Source: Heliorestis convoluta
GTDB taxonomy: Bacteria > Bacillota > Desulfitobacteriia > Heliobacteriales > Heliobacteriaceae
NCBI RefSeq assembly: GCF_009649955.1
Contig: NZ_CP045875.1
Span: 1,841,501-1,905,500 of the forward strand
DNA length: 64,000 bases
Reading direction: 5' to 3'
The notes under the pieces are model-generated. The model was not told the DNA's origin and did not search any database. It saw nothing but the letters and a program-made list of their open reading frames with translations. Of the stretch, positions 48,472-56,914 are shown piece after piece (position 1 is the stretch's first letter; every line of letters begins with the position of its first letter). Position numbers and translations under genes: made by a program.

Positions 48472-48630
48472 ATCAAAGCAAGAGCAAGCAACAAAGAAAA
48501 ATAAACCGAGGAGCCCGTTCTGAAGAATTTGTATGGTTCTTATACAAAATTCGACAAGGTTTTTGCCATGTCAGTTGTGGTGTGGTGTGCAACTCCCATC
48601 CCATAATCAGCGTGCTTTATCTACTGATTT

Positions 48631-48920
48631 CTACTGACCGACTTCCCTTTGTTCCTTGCTCGGTGGTGCTGGTGGCGGTACATTCCTTTTGTATTGTGTA
48701 GCCTCTTCCACTGAACCATATAGTATTTTGCGGATGGTTTGCCGGGAAAGCCCTGTTTCCCTAGAAATATATCGAATTGACTTGCGTTCCTTAATGTGAA
48801 GATCTTTGATATACTTATATGTGTCCACCTTGATCATCCTTTTCTACCTGCCTTTGCTGTTGTCTCGTCAACTCCAGCTTAGCAGGTTTGATGGTCAGGG
48901 TGGTCAACTTTTTTTTCTAG
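48631..48920 (-). mobile_element. IS21-family istA 5' fragment with terminal sequence
   Basis: On the minus strand, ATG 48837 behind AAAGGATG starts MIKVDTYKYIKDLHIKERKS followed by IRYISRETGLSRQTIRKIL, the N-terminal helix-turn-helix of IstA, ending at TGA after 68 codons. Upstream is the end sequence with AGTTGACCACCCTGACCAT, the same as at 44691 in opposite orientation. The catalytic part and istB are absent. Confidence 0.8.
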
Positions 48921-49467
48921 CGTTTTTTATTCTAGTGGTCAATTTTTATTATAGCGATTGCATCAGATGATGTGGAGTCGAATGAACCTTTTTTTAACCC
49001 CAAAGACTCTGTGGAAAAAAATGCAAGAAGATTTATTGATGATTTTTTCCTTATTCAATCATCAATACCACTGATCTTTTTATGAGGATGCTTGTAAAAA
49101 AATAAACAAAAAGCATTTTCTGGGAATAAAACCCATGAATATGCTTTTTGACTTTAAATACACTGCACAAAACATCGAGTGCCTACAAAAAAACCATCCT
49201 GGTAGCCTCGCAATAAAAGACTAACAGCAACAACAGAGCTGACCTGCTACGAAAATGACTGGAATCGAAGAAGATAGATTGTCTAAATTACCATTATATA
49301 GAAACAAAAAATTAATTGTGATATAATTAATTACAAAAACACAAGCCTATCCCCATCCCACCATATGGAAATTACAAACAATTCTATAACAATAAAGTTA
49401 GAAGAAACTGAAGCCATGAAACGTACAAGCAGAAAAAAGAATTCTAAAAGAAGAGGCAGATGTCAAA
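48921..49467. other. Intergenic region with a gene fragment and a hairpin
   Basis: A short open stretch at about 48955-49080 reads IASDDVESNEPFFNPKDSVE, then NARRFIDDFF; it could be a gene remnant of unknown family. AAAAAGCATTT/AAATGCTTTTT-like arms near 49108-49150 form a terminator-like hairpin. A TATAAT lies at 49322-49327 upstream of the Rpn gene. Nothing else is supported. Confidence 0.4.
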
Positions 49468-50412
49468 ATGACAAAACTAAGAAGCAACCTAAAAGAAATC
49501 AAAGCAATCAACCGTACCAACGACTACGCCTTTAAAAGAATATTCGGCTCCGAAGAAGGCAAGGAAGTACTCATCAACTTTCTTAACGCAGTACTGCAAC
49601 TCTCAGCGCCAAAAGAAATCAAAACTATAGAACTCCTAGACCGAGAAATCGAACCTACCTACTTATTAGACCGAGGAGCCCGTCTAGACGTATTGGCCAA
49701 AACAGCAAAAGGAATCCTAATCAACATAGAAGTACAAATAGGCAACCAATACAACATAGACAAAAGAACCCTCTACTACTGGGCTGGCCTCTACCACGGT
49801 CAACTTACCCAAGGTCAACAATTCAAGGAACTGAGAAAAACAATAACCATAAACATCATAGCCTTCGACTGGTTTACCGATGAAACCCGCTACCACCACA
49901 AATTCCACATCCAAGAAGCCGAGACAAAACAAATCCTCAATGACGACCTAGAAATTCACTTCCTTGAATTAAAAAAAGCCAAAAAACTAAAACGAAAACC
50001 CCAAAAAACCCTAGAAGCATGGCTCATGTACCTAAACAACCTAGAAGGGGAAGAACTGGAGGAGATAGCCATGGAGAATCCGGCCATAAAAAAAGCCATC
50101 ACTATAGAACAAGCCTTCATGAAAAACAAAATCGAACGCCGAATCTACGAACTAAGAGAAAAAGCAGTGCGAGACGAAATATCCGCTTTAGCCGGAGCTA
50201 AAGAAGAAGGAAGAGCCGAAGGAAAAGCCGAGGGTAAAGCAGAAGGTGTCCAAGATTCAATATGCAAGTACCTAGAAGCTAGGTTTGGAAAAGCATCGCT
50301 TGAAGTGCAAAAAAAGTTGAGAACCATAGATGATCTAGAAAAACTGAACTCGATCATAAATAAAATCTATAAACAAGATACCATAGAAGAAATAAGGGAT
50401 CTACTTAGCTAA
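49468..50412 (+). CDS. Rpn-family recombination-promoting nuclease/putative transposase
   Basis: A 314-residue protein starting at ATG 49468 behind AGAGGCAG. The PD-(D/E)XK core is visible: NDYAFKRIFGSEEGKEVLI (about 18-36), LLDRGARLDVLAKTAKG with the catalytic Asp, and INIEVQIGNQYNID with the E-x-Q pair, then YYWAGLYHGQL. A lysine-rich linker, EELEEIAMENPAI, and a short repeat AEGKAEGKAEG precede the C-terminal helices. Rpn proteins are recombination-promoting nucleases that spread in clonal families. It is one of two intact copies here, 1.5 kb apart, with many remnants around. Confidence 0.88.
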   Translation: MTKLRSNLKEIKAINRTNDYAFKRIFGSEEGKEVLINFLNAVLQLSAPKEIKTIELLDREIEPTYLLDRGARLDVLAKTAKGILINIEVQIGNQYNIDKRTLYYWAGLYHGQLTQGQQFKELRKTITINIIAFDWFTDETRYHHKFHIQEAETKQILNDDLEIHFLELKKAKKLKRKPQKTLEAWLMYLNNLEGEELEEIAMENPAIKKAITIEQAFMKNKIERRIYELREKAVRDEISALAGAKEEGRAEGKAEGKAEGVQDSICKYLEARFGKASLEVQKKLRTIDDLEKLNSIINKIYKQDTIEEIRDLLS

Positions 50413-50454
50413 AAGATATAGGAAAGGCACCTACTGCTCGCATGGTTGTTGCTC

Positions 50455-50603
50455 GGCCTGGATAAGCCTTCCAAGTCAGTCTCATCCAGCAGGGGTCTGG
50501 CCCCGCGACAATTCAGAAACAATTATGAATATTCAGAATTCATAATACATAAGAAGTATGAAAGGTACTTACTGGGAAATAAAGCCCAGCAGGTACCTTT
50601 TTT
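50455..50603. repeat. Two-hairpin dispersed element, copy B
   Basis: GGCCTGGATAAG...ATCCAG forms hairpin 1 with bases different from copy A but pairing kept. The shared block GCGACAATTCAGAAACAAT follows, then hairpin 2 GGTACTTACTGGG with CCCAGCAGGTACC (about 50560-50597) and a T6 run. It directly follows the first Rpn gene. Confidence 0.7.
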
Positions 50604-50814
50604 AGTTAAGAGGACCGCGCAAAATAACATTTGACGAGGTAAGAACAAATGCTAACAAAAAACTACGCAAAAAATTCCATTACTGCTACAATAAAAGAAA
50701 AAGCTTGTATAAAGAAAGACAATCAACCAAATAAAAAAGAAAAAACATTTCAAGAACAGGTATTCCATAAAGGTAAAATATATGATAAAATTCAAATAAA
50801 TAGAAAAAAGCCGC

Positions 50815-50979
50815 ATTCTAAACATAAAAGCCAAAGACAATCATGTTCATCATCATAACATAGAAATTCAACTTCGCAATAACTATGACATGGGGAATCG
50901 AAGCGTCTACTACAATGCCCGCATGTTTTACGTACCCGCCTGGGTACAACCGAAAATTCCACACAATGATATCGCATAG
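50815..50979 (+). pseudogene. Second-type Rpn family fragment (catalytic core only)
   Basis: The frame reads ILNIKAKDNHVHHHNIEIQL, RNNYDMGNRSVYYNARMFYV and stops at TAG 50977. This is the PD-(D/E)XK core (E-x-Q) of an Rpn/PDDEXK-type putative transposase from a different subfamily than the intact genes, related to the remnant at 60256. Both ends are missing. Confidence 0.7.
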
Positions 50980-51029
50980 AACGTCCACGAATAAAAGCGG
51001 CACAAGCTCAAAAAAAGGCAGGTGAAAAA

Positions 51030-52010
51030 ATGGTAAAGAAAAAAACCCTTCCCGAAGAAATGAAAGCAATCAATCGCATCAACGACTATGCCTTCAAAAG
51101 AATATTCGGCTCCGAAGAAGGCAAAGAAGTACTTATCAACTTTCTCAACGCAGTACTGCAACTTCCAGCCTCAAAAGAAATCAAAACCATAGAACTCCTA
51201 GACCGAGAAATCGACCCCACTTACTTACTAGACCGAGGAGCCCGCCTAGATGTATTAGCCAAAACAGTACAAGGAACCCTAATCAACATAGAAGTACAAA
51301 TAGGCAACCAATACAATATAGACAAAAGAACTCTCTACTACTGGGCTGGCCTCTACCACGGTCAACTAACCCAAGGCCAACAATTCAAGGAACTGAAAAA
51401 AACAATAACCATAAACATAATAGCCTTTGACTGGTTTCCGGATGAAACCCGCTACCATAATAAATTCCACATCCAAGAAGTCGATACAAAACAATTACTT
51501 AACGAAGACCTAGAAATCCACTTCCTTGAACTAGACAAAGCCAAAAAACTAAAGCGAAAACCCCAAAACACCTTAGAAGCATGGCTCATGTACCTAAACA
51601 ATTTAGAAGGAGAACAACTGGAGGAGATAGCCATGGAGAACCCGGCCATAAAAAAAGCCGTCACCATAGAACAAGCCTTCATGAAAAACAAAATCGAACG
51701 CCGAATCTACGAACTAAGAGAAAAAGCAGTACGCGACGAAATCTCCGCCTTAGCCGGAGCCAAAGAAGAAGGACGAGCTGAAGGAAAAGCTGAAGGAAAA
51801 GCTGAAGGAAAAGCCGAAGGAAAAGCCGAAGGAAAAGCAGAAGGCGTCCAAGATTCAATATGCAAGTACTTAGAAGCTAGGTTTGGAAAAGCATCGCTTG
51901 AAGCGCAAAAAAAGTTGAGAACCATAGATGATCTAGAAAAACTGAACTGGATCACAAATAGAATCTACAAACAAGATACGATAGAAGAAATAATGGAGCT
52001 ACTTAGATAG
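51030..52010 (+). CDS. Rpn-family nuclease/putative transposase, second intact copy
   Basis: A 326-residue protein from ATG 51030 with a GGCAGGTG site. It is nearly the same as the copy at 49468 across the catalytic core (LLDRGARLDVLAKT; INIEVQIGNQ). It differs in N-terminal residues, scattered substitutions, and chiefly in the number of KAEG repeats (five here, two there) before VQDSICKYLEARFGKASLE. The divergence suggests an older duplication or separate arrivals rather than a fresh copy. Role as for the first copy. Confidence 0.88.
   Translation: MVKKKTLPEEMKAINRINDYAFKRIFGSEEGKEVLINFLNAVLQLPASKEIKTIELLDREIDPTYLLDRGARLDVLAKTVQGTLINIEVQIGNQYNIDKRTLYYWAGLYHGQLTQGQQFKELKKTITINIIAFDWFPDETRYHNKFHIQEVDTKQLLNEDLEIHFLELDKAKKLKRKPQNTLEAWLMYLNNLEGEQLEEIAMENPAIKKAVTIEQAFMKNKIERRIYELREKAVRDEISALAGAKEEGRAEGKAEGKAEGKAEGKAEGKAEGVQDSICKYLEARFGKASLEAQKKLRTIDDLEKLNWITNRIYKQDTIEEIMELLR
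51768..51843 (+). repeat. In-frame 12-bp tandem repeat in the Rpn gene
   Basis: Units of the form GAAGGAAAAGCY are repeated five times (51780-51839), preceded by a degenerate unit. Each encodes EGKA, so copy number changes keep the frame. The paralogue has about three units at 50215-50250. Confidence 0.85.
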
Positions 52011-52076
52011 CGGAAGAATTGAACAAACCATAATCCTGTACTTAGCAGCCAACAAGATCACCATATGTAATGTCAA

Positions 52077-52117
52077 AAAGCTCCTTGCCTACAACTGTGA
52101 GGCAAGGAGCTTTAGAA
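52077..52117 (+). terminator. Terminator after the second Rpn gene
   Basis: AAAGCTCCTTGCCT pairs perfectly with AGGCAAGGAGCTTT around a 9-base loop. The T-run is weak. Confidence 0.75.
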
Positions 52118-52330
52118 AAGCGTGCGTCAAGTAAAGGGCGTAAGCATGAAGCCTTAAGTAAGAAAGGAACCTACTGGAAAATAAAGCCCAGTAGGTACCT
52201 TTTTATTTAGGCTATGCTTGAGTCACCATCTATAATCCCCAATACAATCTCATGAGATCATTTCAAAGGGAAAGAGCAGTCAGGTGTTGAAAAAGAATCT
52301 ATAAGCTTCAAAAGATAGAGGTGCTTTCTC

Positions 52331-53309
52331 ATGAAAAAACTCCTCCACATAATCTATAACCCCGAAAAAGATCGTTGGCAGAACCGCAATCAAGAAGCTT
52401 TTGAAGAGCTTTAAAGTAAAAGCGATATGTACCTGGCTTAATAAAAAGCATGGACAAGGCAAAATGCTAGCATGGGCCAAAGAAGATCCGGTACGAACCG
52501 ATCTAGATATCCCCAATCATATTAAGCAAAATTTTCATTCTTATCACGATGCTTTTAAGCGCTATGGTAAAGTGATTTATGGCTTTTTTGCACCTCAAGA
52601 AGATCAAAAGATGACAGAAGAAGCACTCAAAGCTTTTCTCGATCTATTATTAGAAGAGCGAGGGCAAGGCCTTCTTAAAGGAAGCCAAAAAGATGGAGAG
52701 ACGATTCGGGAAGCGTACTTTTCCCATCTTATGGCGCCTGTGAATGAAAACGAAGTTCTCGATTTGTTACGAAAAAAACGCTTTGTTATTTTACAAGGTC
52801 CACCGGGCACAGGTAAAACGCGGATGGCTCGAAACATTGTAGAAAGATTTTATGATCATCACGGTACAACTGTTCAATTTCACCCCAACACGACCTATGA
52901 AAATGTCATCGGTGGCCTGGCACCTCTACAATCTGACAAAGGATTGGGCTTTCGCTTTGCACCGCAGAAAGGTTTTTTGATGAAAGCAGCTGAAATAGCG
53001 GCTCAAGACCCAACAAGGTCTTATCTTTTACATATTGATGAAATCAATCGCGCCGATCTTTCCAAAGTACTTGGTGAAGCTTTGTATCTTTTAGAAGCGC
53101 AGGAAGATAAGTCAAGGCAGTTAGAACTTCCTTATGATTTCGGATCGCCTTTTGGGAATCGCTTAACTCTACCGCAGAATCTACATATTATCGGTACGAT
53201 GAACAGTGCCGACCGAAGTATTGCTATTGTTGATATTGCCGTTCGTCGCCGTTTTGCTTTTGTAAAAATGTGGCCCCAAATGGCTGTTGTCCAAAAGTAC
53301 GGTTGTCCT
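52331..53309 (+). pseudogene. mcrB duplicate with 254-bp deletion
   Basis: The start ATG 52331 and first 27 codons equal those of the gene at 45165. Then 254 bases are missing and the frame ends at once in TAA (52411-52413). The rest, open from 52401, is nearly identical to the parent through GPPGTGKTRMA and MNSADRSIA up to KYGCP, where the second deletion begins. No ribosome binding site serves the internal frame. Confidence 0.88.
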
Positions 53310-53542
53310 AAAATCTGAGCGTATGCTTCGATTTCTCCTAACAAAAATACGACTTGTTGTCTCGCCTATCCATGCCAGGAGGAGACTTATCGATCACTGA
53401 AGCAGCGAGGTCGGTTATTCCATAAAGCGAGAGTGGCCCATGGAGATAGGGCTGTTGATCTTGTCTTGGTAGCGTTGCCTTTGTCGGCGCAGTCTTTTGA
53501 ATCAGTGGTGCAAGATTTGACGGGGTTGTTGAGGGAGTCTTA
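53310..53542 (+). pseudogene. mcrC duplicate, 3' end only
   Basis: From about 53311 the sequence equals mcrC copy 1 from 47825 onward (AYASISPNKNTTCCLAYPCQ and the final VQDLTGLLRES). The first five sixths of the gene are missing. Confidence 0.85.
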
Positions 53543-53561
53543 ATCTAATGATTTCAGAGGT

Positions 53562-53904
53562 ACCTAAACAACCTAGAAGGGGAAGAATTGGAGGAGATAG
53601 CCATGGAGAACCCGGCCATAAAAAAGCCCTCACCATAGAACAAGCCTTCATGAAAAGCAAAATCGAACGCCGAATCTACGAACTAAGAGAAAAAGCAGTA
53701 CGCGACGAAATATCCGCTTTAGCTGGAGCTAAAGAAGAAGGTCTTCAACAAGGTCACCAAAAAGCAGTACGGGAAAATACCATAGCCGCCCTTAGAGCTG
53801 GTCTCGATGTCAACCTCGTAGCTCAGATCACGGGATTAGATATAGAAGAAGTGCAAAAACTAAAAGAAGATTTGAACAAACAAAGCATAACAACAAAAAC
53901 GTAA
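53562..53904 (+). pseudogene. Rpn C-terminal remnant, duplicate
   Basis: The same remnant as at 48075. An A7 tract has become A6 near 53625, so here the upstream out-of-frame ATG at 53548 is joined to the Rpn tail (118 codons). This is a chance fusion, not a designed gene. Confidence 0.75.
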
Positions 53905-53956
53905 GCATAAAGAGTCCCCACCCTGTTTTCAAGGTGGGGATTCTTTATGCTTACGT
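53899..53956. repeat. Dispersed palindrome, copy 2
   Basis: Arms ACGTAAGCATAAAGA plus TCCCCACC pair with GGTGGGGA plus TTCTTTATGCTTACGT around the same 10-base loop, with one unpaired base. Confidence 0.82.
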
Positions 53957-54120
53957 ATCAAAGCAAGAGCAAACAACAAAGAAAAATAAACCGAGGAGCC
54001 CGTTCTGAAGAATTTTTGTTAAGGATAACCCAAGTAGCCAGAACAAAGCCAGAAGAGAAGCTAACCTCACTTGAACATCTTATCAGAAGTGTACATATCC
54101 TAAAAATTAGGGGTTTGTGA
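53947..54120 (+). pseudogene. Possible group II intron maturase N-terminal fragment
   Basis: The frame MLTYQSKSKQQRKINRGARS continues EEFLLRITQVARTKPEEKLT and SLEHLI before ending in TGA. ITQVARTKPEEKLTSLEHLI matches the short N-terminal helix pattern of bacterial group II intron reverse transcriptases. No catalytic YADD part is present. Confidence 0.45.
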
Positions 54121-54176
54121 TAGAAGTACAAGTAGGCAACCAATACAACATAGACAAAAGAACCCTCTACTACTGA
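54121..54176 (+). pseudogene. Rpn core fragment
   Basis: IEVQVGNQYNIDKRTLYY is the catalytic E-x-Q segment of the intact Rpn genes, with no flanking parts. Confidence 0.8.
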
Positions 54177-54186
54177 TCTGGCCTCA

Positions 54187-54267
54187 GTTGGTACGTGAAT
54201 TTAGAGAAAGAATCAAGTGAGGGTAATGATGAAAGTAAAAGAGGCGGCTCAACTTTTTCAGATGATG
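54187..54267 (+). repeat. 81-bp duplicate of the parA 3' end and next start
   Basis: This piece equals 59685-59765 except one base. It covers the last codons of parA (LVREFRERIK), its stop, and the first codons of the next gene (MKVKEAAQLFQMM). It shows that material from the 59 kb locus was copied here. Confidence 0.88.
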
Positions 54268-54270
54268 CGC

Positions 54271-54402
54271 GAGCTGGGACAGCCTGCCAAGTCAGTCTCT
54301 CCCAGCTAGAATCAGTCCGGGAGGAACTCTGGAATGAGTGAAAAAAATAGCTTGCGTGGAAAAAAGACCTACTGAGAATGGTGACTCAGTAGGTCTTTTT
54401 AA
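54271..54402. repeat. Two-hairpin element, diverged copy C, and terminator
   Basis: GCTGGGA...TCCCAGC at 54272-54306 is hairpin 1 with a third stem sequence but the same inner AAGTCAGTCTC as copy B. The middle block is lost. A hairpin AAGACCTACTGAG/CTCAGTAGGTCTT with a T5 run lies at 54364-54401. Confidence 0.6.
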
Positions 54403-54564
54403 AAATGCGGACTAGTTTGGTAAAACCAACATGGGTGGCTCATGTATGGTTTTTGCTATGGAGCTTCGTCAATGGAACAGTGGGCTTTTTGCGAGGACTG
54501 GCTTACCCACTCTCCGTTGATGCCTAACATGCGAACATATGAAGCCTTGTAATCATTTCCAAAG

Positions 54565-54629
54565 TGTCACCAAAGTGTCACATAATCTTTACAGAACTGT
54601 CACTTTATCGTCACAACGAAATGCTATAC
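54565..54629 (+). promoter_or_regulatory. Promoter with 11-bp-spaced TGTCAC repeats (PhoB/OmpR-type box)
   Basis: TGTCAC lies at 54565, 54576 and 54598, and CGTCAC at 54609, all in an 11-base register. This spacing is the hallmark of OmpR/PhoB-family regulator sites. TATACT at 54624-54629 serves as -10; the start codon is 52 bases further. No good -35 is seen, as expected for an activated promoter. Confidence 0.6.
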
Positions 54630-54680
54630 TTTTTCTAAAGTTTGATGTAGATTGATAGAAATTCAAGGAGTGACGCTTTT

Positions 54681-55496
54681 ATGAAAGACTTTAATATGAG
54701 AAGCTTTGTTTCGCTCACTTTGACAGTAAGCTTGATTCTTCTTGTCTTTACAGGAGTAGTACTTTATATTGCGCCTGCAGGACGTATTGCCAACTGGACG
54801 AATTGGGTTATTTTTGGTCTGTCAAAAGAAACACATCAGGCCATCCATACAACTTCTTCCTTTCTTTTTGTCTTTTTTTCAGCCTGGCACATTGTTTTAA
54901 ATGGTAAAGCAATACTCTGTTATATGAAGAATAAAGCGCGTAAGACTGTTATTTTTACAAAAGAGATGGTTGCAGCGCTCGCTTTGGTTGTTTTTTTCTT
55001 TGTAAGCACACAATATAACGTTCCACCTGTAAGCATGATTATGGAAATAGGCGATTCGCTCAAAGCAAGCTGGGAAGAAAAAGCTCAAAATCCTCCTTTT
55101 AGTCAGGCTGAGTCGGTACCGTTAGAAGATTTTGCGAAGTACTTAGACTCTACAGAAAATGAAGTGGTTACGCTGCTTGAACAATCAGGAATTGTAGTGC
55201 AAGACAATGAAATGACTTTAGAGGAGATTGCTAAAGAAAATAATATGTCGCCACAACAAATATACGAACAAGTAGAAAAACAAGGTTTGCAAGTTGTCGA
55301 TAAGGAATATAGATCTGGTCAGGGTTCGAAAACGATTGCACAATTGGCTGAAGAGCATGAGATCCCTGTGGAAGTGGCTTTACAGCGATTGCAAGAAAAA
55401 GGAATTCAAGCATCTGCGTCAACTCGTCTTCAGGAAATAGCATTACAACAGAATCTTACGTCTCATGATGCGATTATATTGATTACAGAACCGTAG
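54681..55496 (+). CDS. DUF4405 membrane protein with C-terminal helical repeats
   Basis: A 271-residue protein from ATG 54681 with a CAAGGAGTG site. Three membrane helices (about 9-31, 55-75, 93-111) carry His52, His56 (THQAIHTTSS) and His70 (AWHIVLN), the cytochrome b-like pattern of DUF4405, so heme binding is likely. After residue 120 the extracytoplasmic part has four related units of 30-40 residues with a pattern L-x-E-I-A-x(6)-P/S-x(3)-x(3)-L-x(3)-G-I (PLEDFAKYL..., TLEEIAKENNMSP, TIAQLAEEHEIPV, RLQEIALQQNLTS). It probably senses or transfers electrons at the membrane. The upstream TGTCAC array points to control by a PhoB/OmpR-type regulator. Confidence 0.75.
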   Translation: MKDFNMRSFVSLTLTVSLILLVFTGVVLYIAPAGRIANWTNWVIFGLSKETHQAIHTTSSFLFVFFSAWHIVLNGKAILCYMKNKARKTVIFTKEMVAALALVVFFFVSTQYNVPPVSMIMEIGDSLKASWEEKAQNPPFSQAESVPLEDFAKYLDSTENEVVTLLEQSGIVVQDNEMTLEEIAKENNMSPQQIYEQVEKQGLQVVDKEYRSGQGSKTIAQLAEEHEIPVEVALQRLQEKGIQASASTRLQEIALQQNLTSHDAIILITEP

Positions 55497-55858
55497 CCGA
55501 AAGCCCACGGTTTTTCATTAAGCGGTATCTTTTCTATTTTCATGTGATTTATGGCATTTTACCAGTTCTTCATTGAGCCGCTTGTGTAGTGGCTTTCTGC
55601 CCTGAAGGAAGGTATTCCTTTATCGACGGTAGCAAAAATCACCGGATTATCAGAAGAAGAGATCTTGAAGCTACAAAACGGCAATGAATAGCATCATCAA
55701 AGCCCCTGTTGAACATTGAAAATATCGGAACTGTCATAACGTGGAGAATTCACCAGCGTAGAAACTTCTTGAACAGCCATCCTTTCCAATCATTTATAAT
55801 TTGTCGCATTACTATATCATAATAAAACCCTAATGAGCCCTCAGCTTCTTAGGGATTT
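55497..55858. other. Intergenic region holding an Rpn 3' remnant
   Basis: The frame EGIPLSTVAKITGLSEEEIL to stop TAG 55689 (55608-55691) is the C-terminal tail of an Rpn family member. The remaining bases hold no gene. Confidence 0.65.
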
Positions 55859-56644
55859 TCACATGGCATATTTAAGAAAATTTTTGTATGAAACAGGCTT
55901 ACTTAATAGAACACTCATAAAGTCACTATAGGAAATTGGTTCAATTATATCTGCATCCTCCCATACAATCGTTTGAGCCTTATTATTATTCACAATAATT
56001 GGAAGCATTTTATTTTTTCTTATACCTTCTTTACTAACAACCTCGGTTCTTAACCAAGAATATACACCTGTAATGATAATAACAACTTTTGAGATATCTT
56101 TTAGCAAGCTCTCTAGTCCTCTAACAGTGGTAACGTACTCCCAATTTACATCTGTTACTCTATTCTTTTCAGCAAAGTCCTTAAGATGTTTCTTATCTCT
56201 TGAATTCTTTAATTCAATGTATTTACTATGAACTTTTAGATAAAAAGATGTTAATTGATCCGCTAGAACTGATCAAGGAACTTCGTCTAAAATATATCTT
56301 GGCGACGTATGGTTCTTTAACCACTCGCCCCAATCGGCCCATAATTTTTCCTCTAGTATTATTTCATCATCCAAAATGATTTCAGTATACTTGCGCTTCA
56401 CTAACTTGTAATGAAATTCTCTTGCGCTCGCAACAGCCTCAAGTGAAAAACCCTTTGATAGCATACGATGGGCTGTTATCGCCTCAAATGCTACTGAAAA
56501 ATCATAAATTGTTTTCTTGCCTTGTTTCGCTCCAGCAGAAATTAAAGCAGAATCCACCCATTTTTTTAGAGTCCATTTGGTAAACTTATCATTTGCGTTT
56601 TTTTTCACGAACTCTATAAATTTCTTTTCACACCACAATGTCAA
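55859..56644 (-). CDS. Unknown protein interrupted by an in-frame TGA
   Basis: On the minus strand, one frame is open from GTG/ATG 56644 to 55859 (262 codons) except for a single TGA at 56273-56275 (codon 124). The part before reads MTLWCEKKFIEFVKKNANDK ... ILDEVP; the part after reads SVLADQLTSFYLKVHSKYIE and KKHLKDFAEKNRVTDVNWEY through IIITGVYSWL to NFLKYAM. The second part has no start with a ribosome binding site near its beginning; ATG 56107 is far inside. A nonsense mutation of CGA or TGG is the simplest reading. No family is recognised, and no selenocysteine signal was checked by folding. Confidence 0.6.
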
Positions 56645-56678
56645 ATCGACCTCTATTCTAGTCTAGATTTTTTATATG

Positions 56679-56729
56679 TTCAAAATAACTGGACTTCCAA
56701 AAGAAGAGGTGTTAGAACTCAAAAAGTAA
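56679..56729 (+). pseudogene. Tiny Rpn 3' remnant
   Basis: FKITGLPKEEVLELKK then TAA is the ending of Rpn-type proteins (ITGL..EEV..L). Only 16 codons remain. Confidence 0.55.
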
Positions 56730-56914
56730 ATCTGTTAATCGCAGATAATATCATAAGGCCTGATGAGATACTTTGAATTTTCTAAAGAGGATAAACTTGC
56801 AGATTGTCCCAGTTTTTTGTGTTACACTACAATCTAGAAGAAGACTTGCCATGGTTAGAGCCCTTTTTTAAGCTGTGGAAAAGATTTTCAGAAATATCAG
56901 GAGAGTGTTTTGCC

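Larger units (their letters stand above)
44993..48530. repeat. Long duplication, copy 1 (intact length)
   Basis: This McrBC locus with its leader, Rpn remnant, palindrome and following 60 bases is repeated at 52160-54016. Identity is high throughout. Copy 2 lacks 254 bases inside mcrB and about 1,426 bases spanning the end of mcrB and most of mcrC. Confidence 0.85.
52160..54016. repeat. Long duplication, copy 2 (two internal deletions)
   Basis: Matches 44993-48530 with about 1,680 bases missing in total. It starts inside hairpin 2 of the dispersed element (a partial copy E at 52161-52204) and ends at the same GAAGAATTT as copy 1. Confidence 0.85.

Noticed and set aside
48462-48701. 79-codon frame MLTYQSKSKQQ... 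after palindrome copy 1
   Set aside because: Its first 25 codons equal the maturase-like fragment at 53947 but the rest is unrelated; it is a broken end, not a gene.
50649-50858. 69-codon frame before the second Rpn gene
   Set aside because: It is lysine-rich low-complexity sequence and overlaps the clearer Rpn core fragment in another frame.
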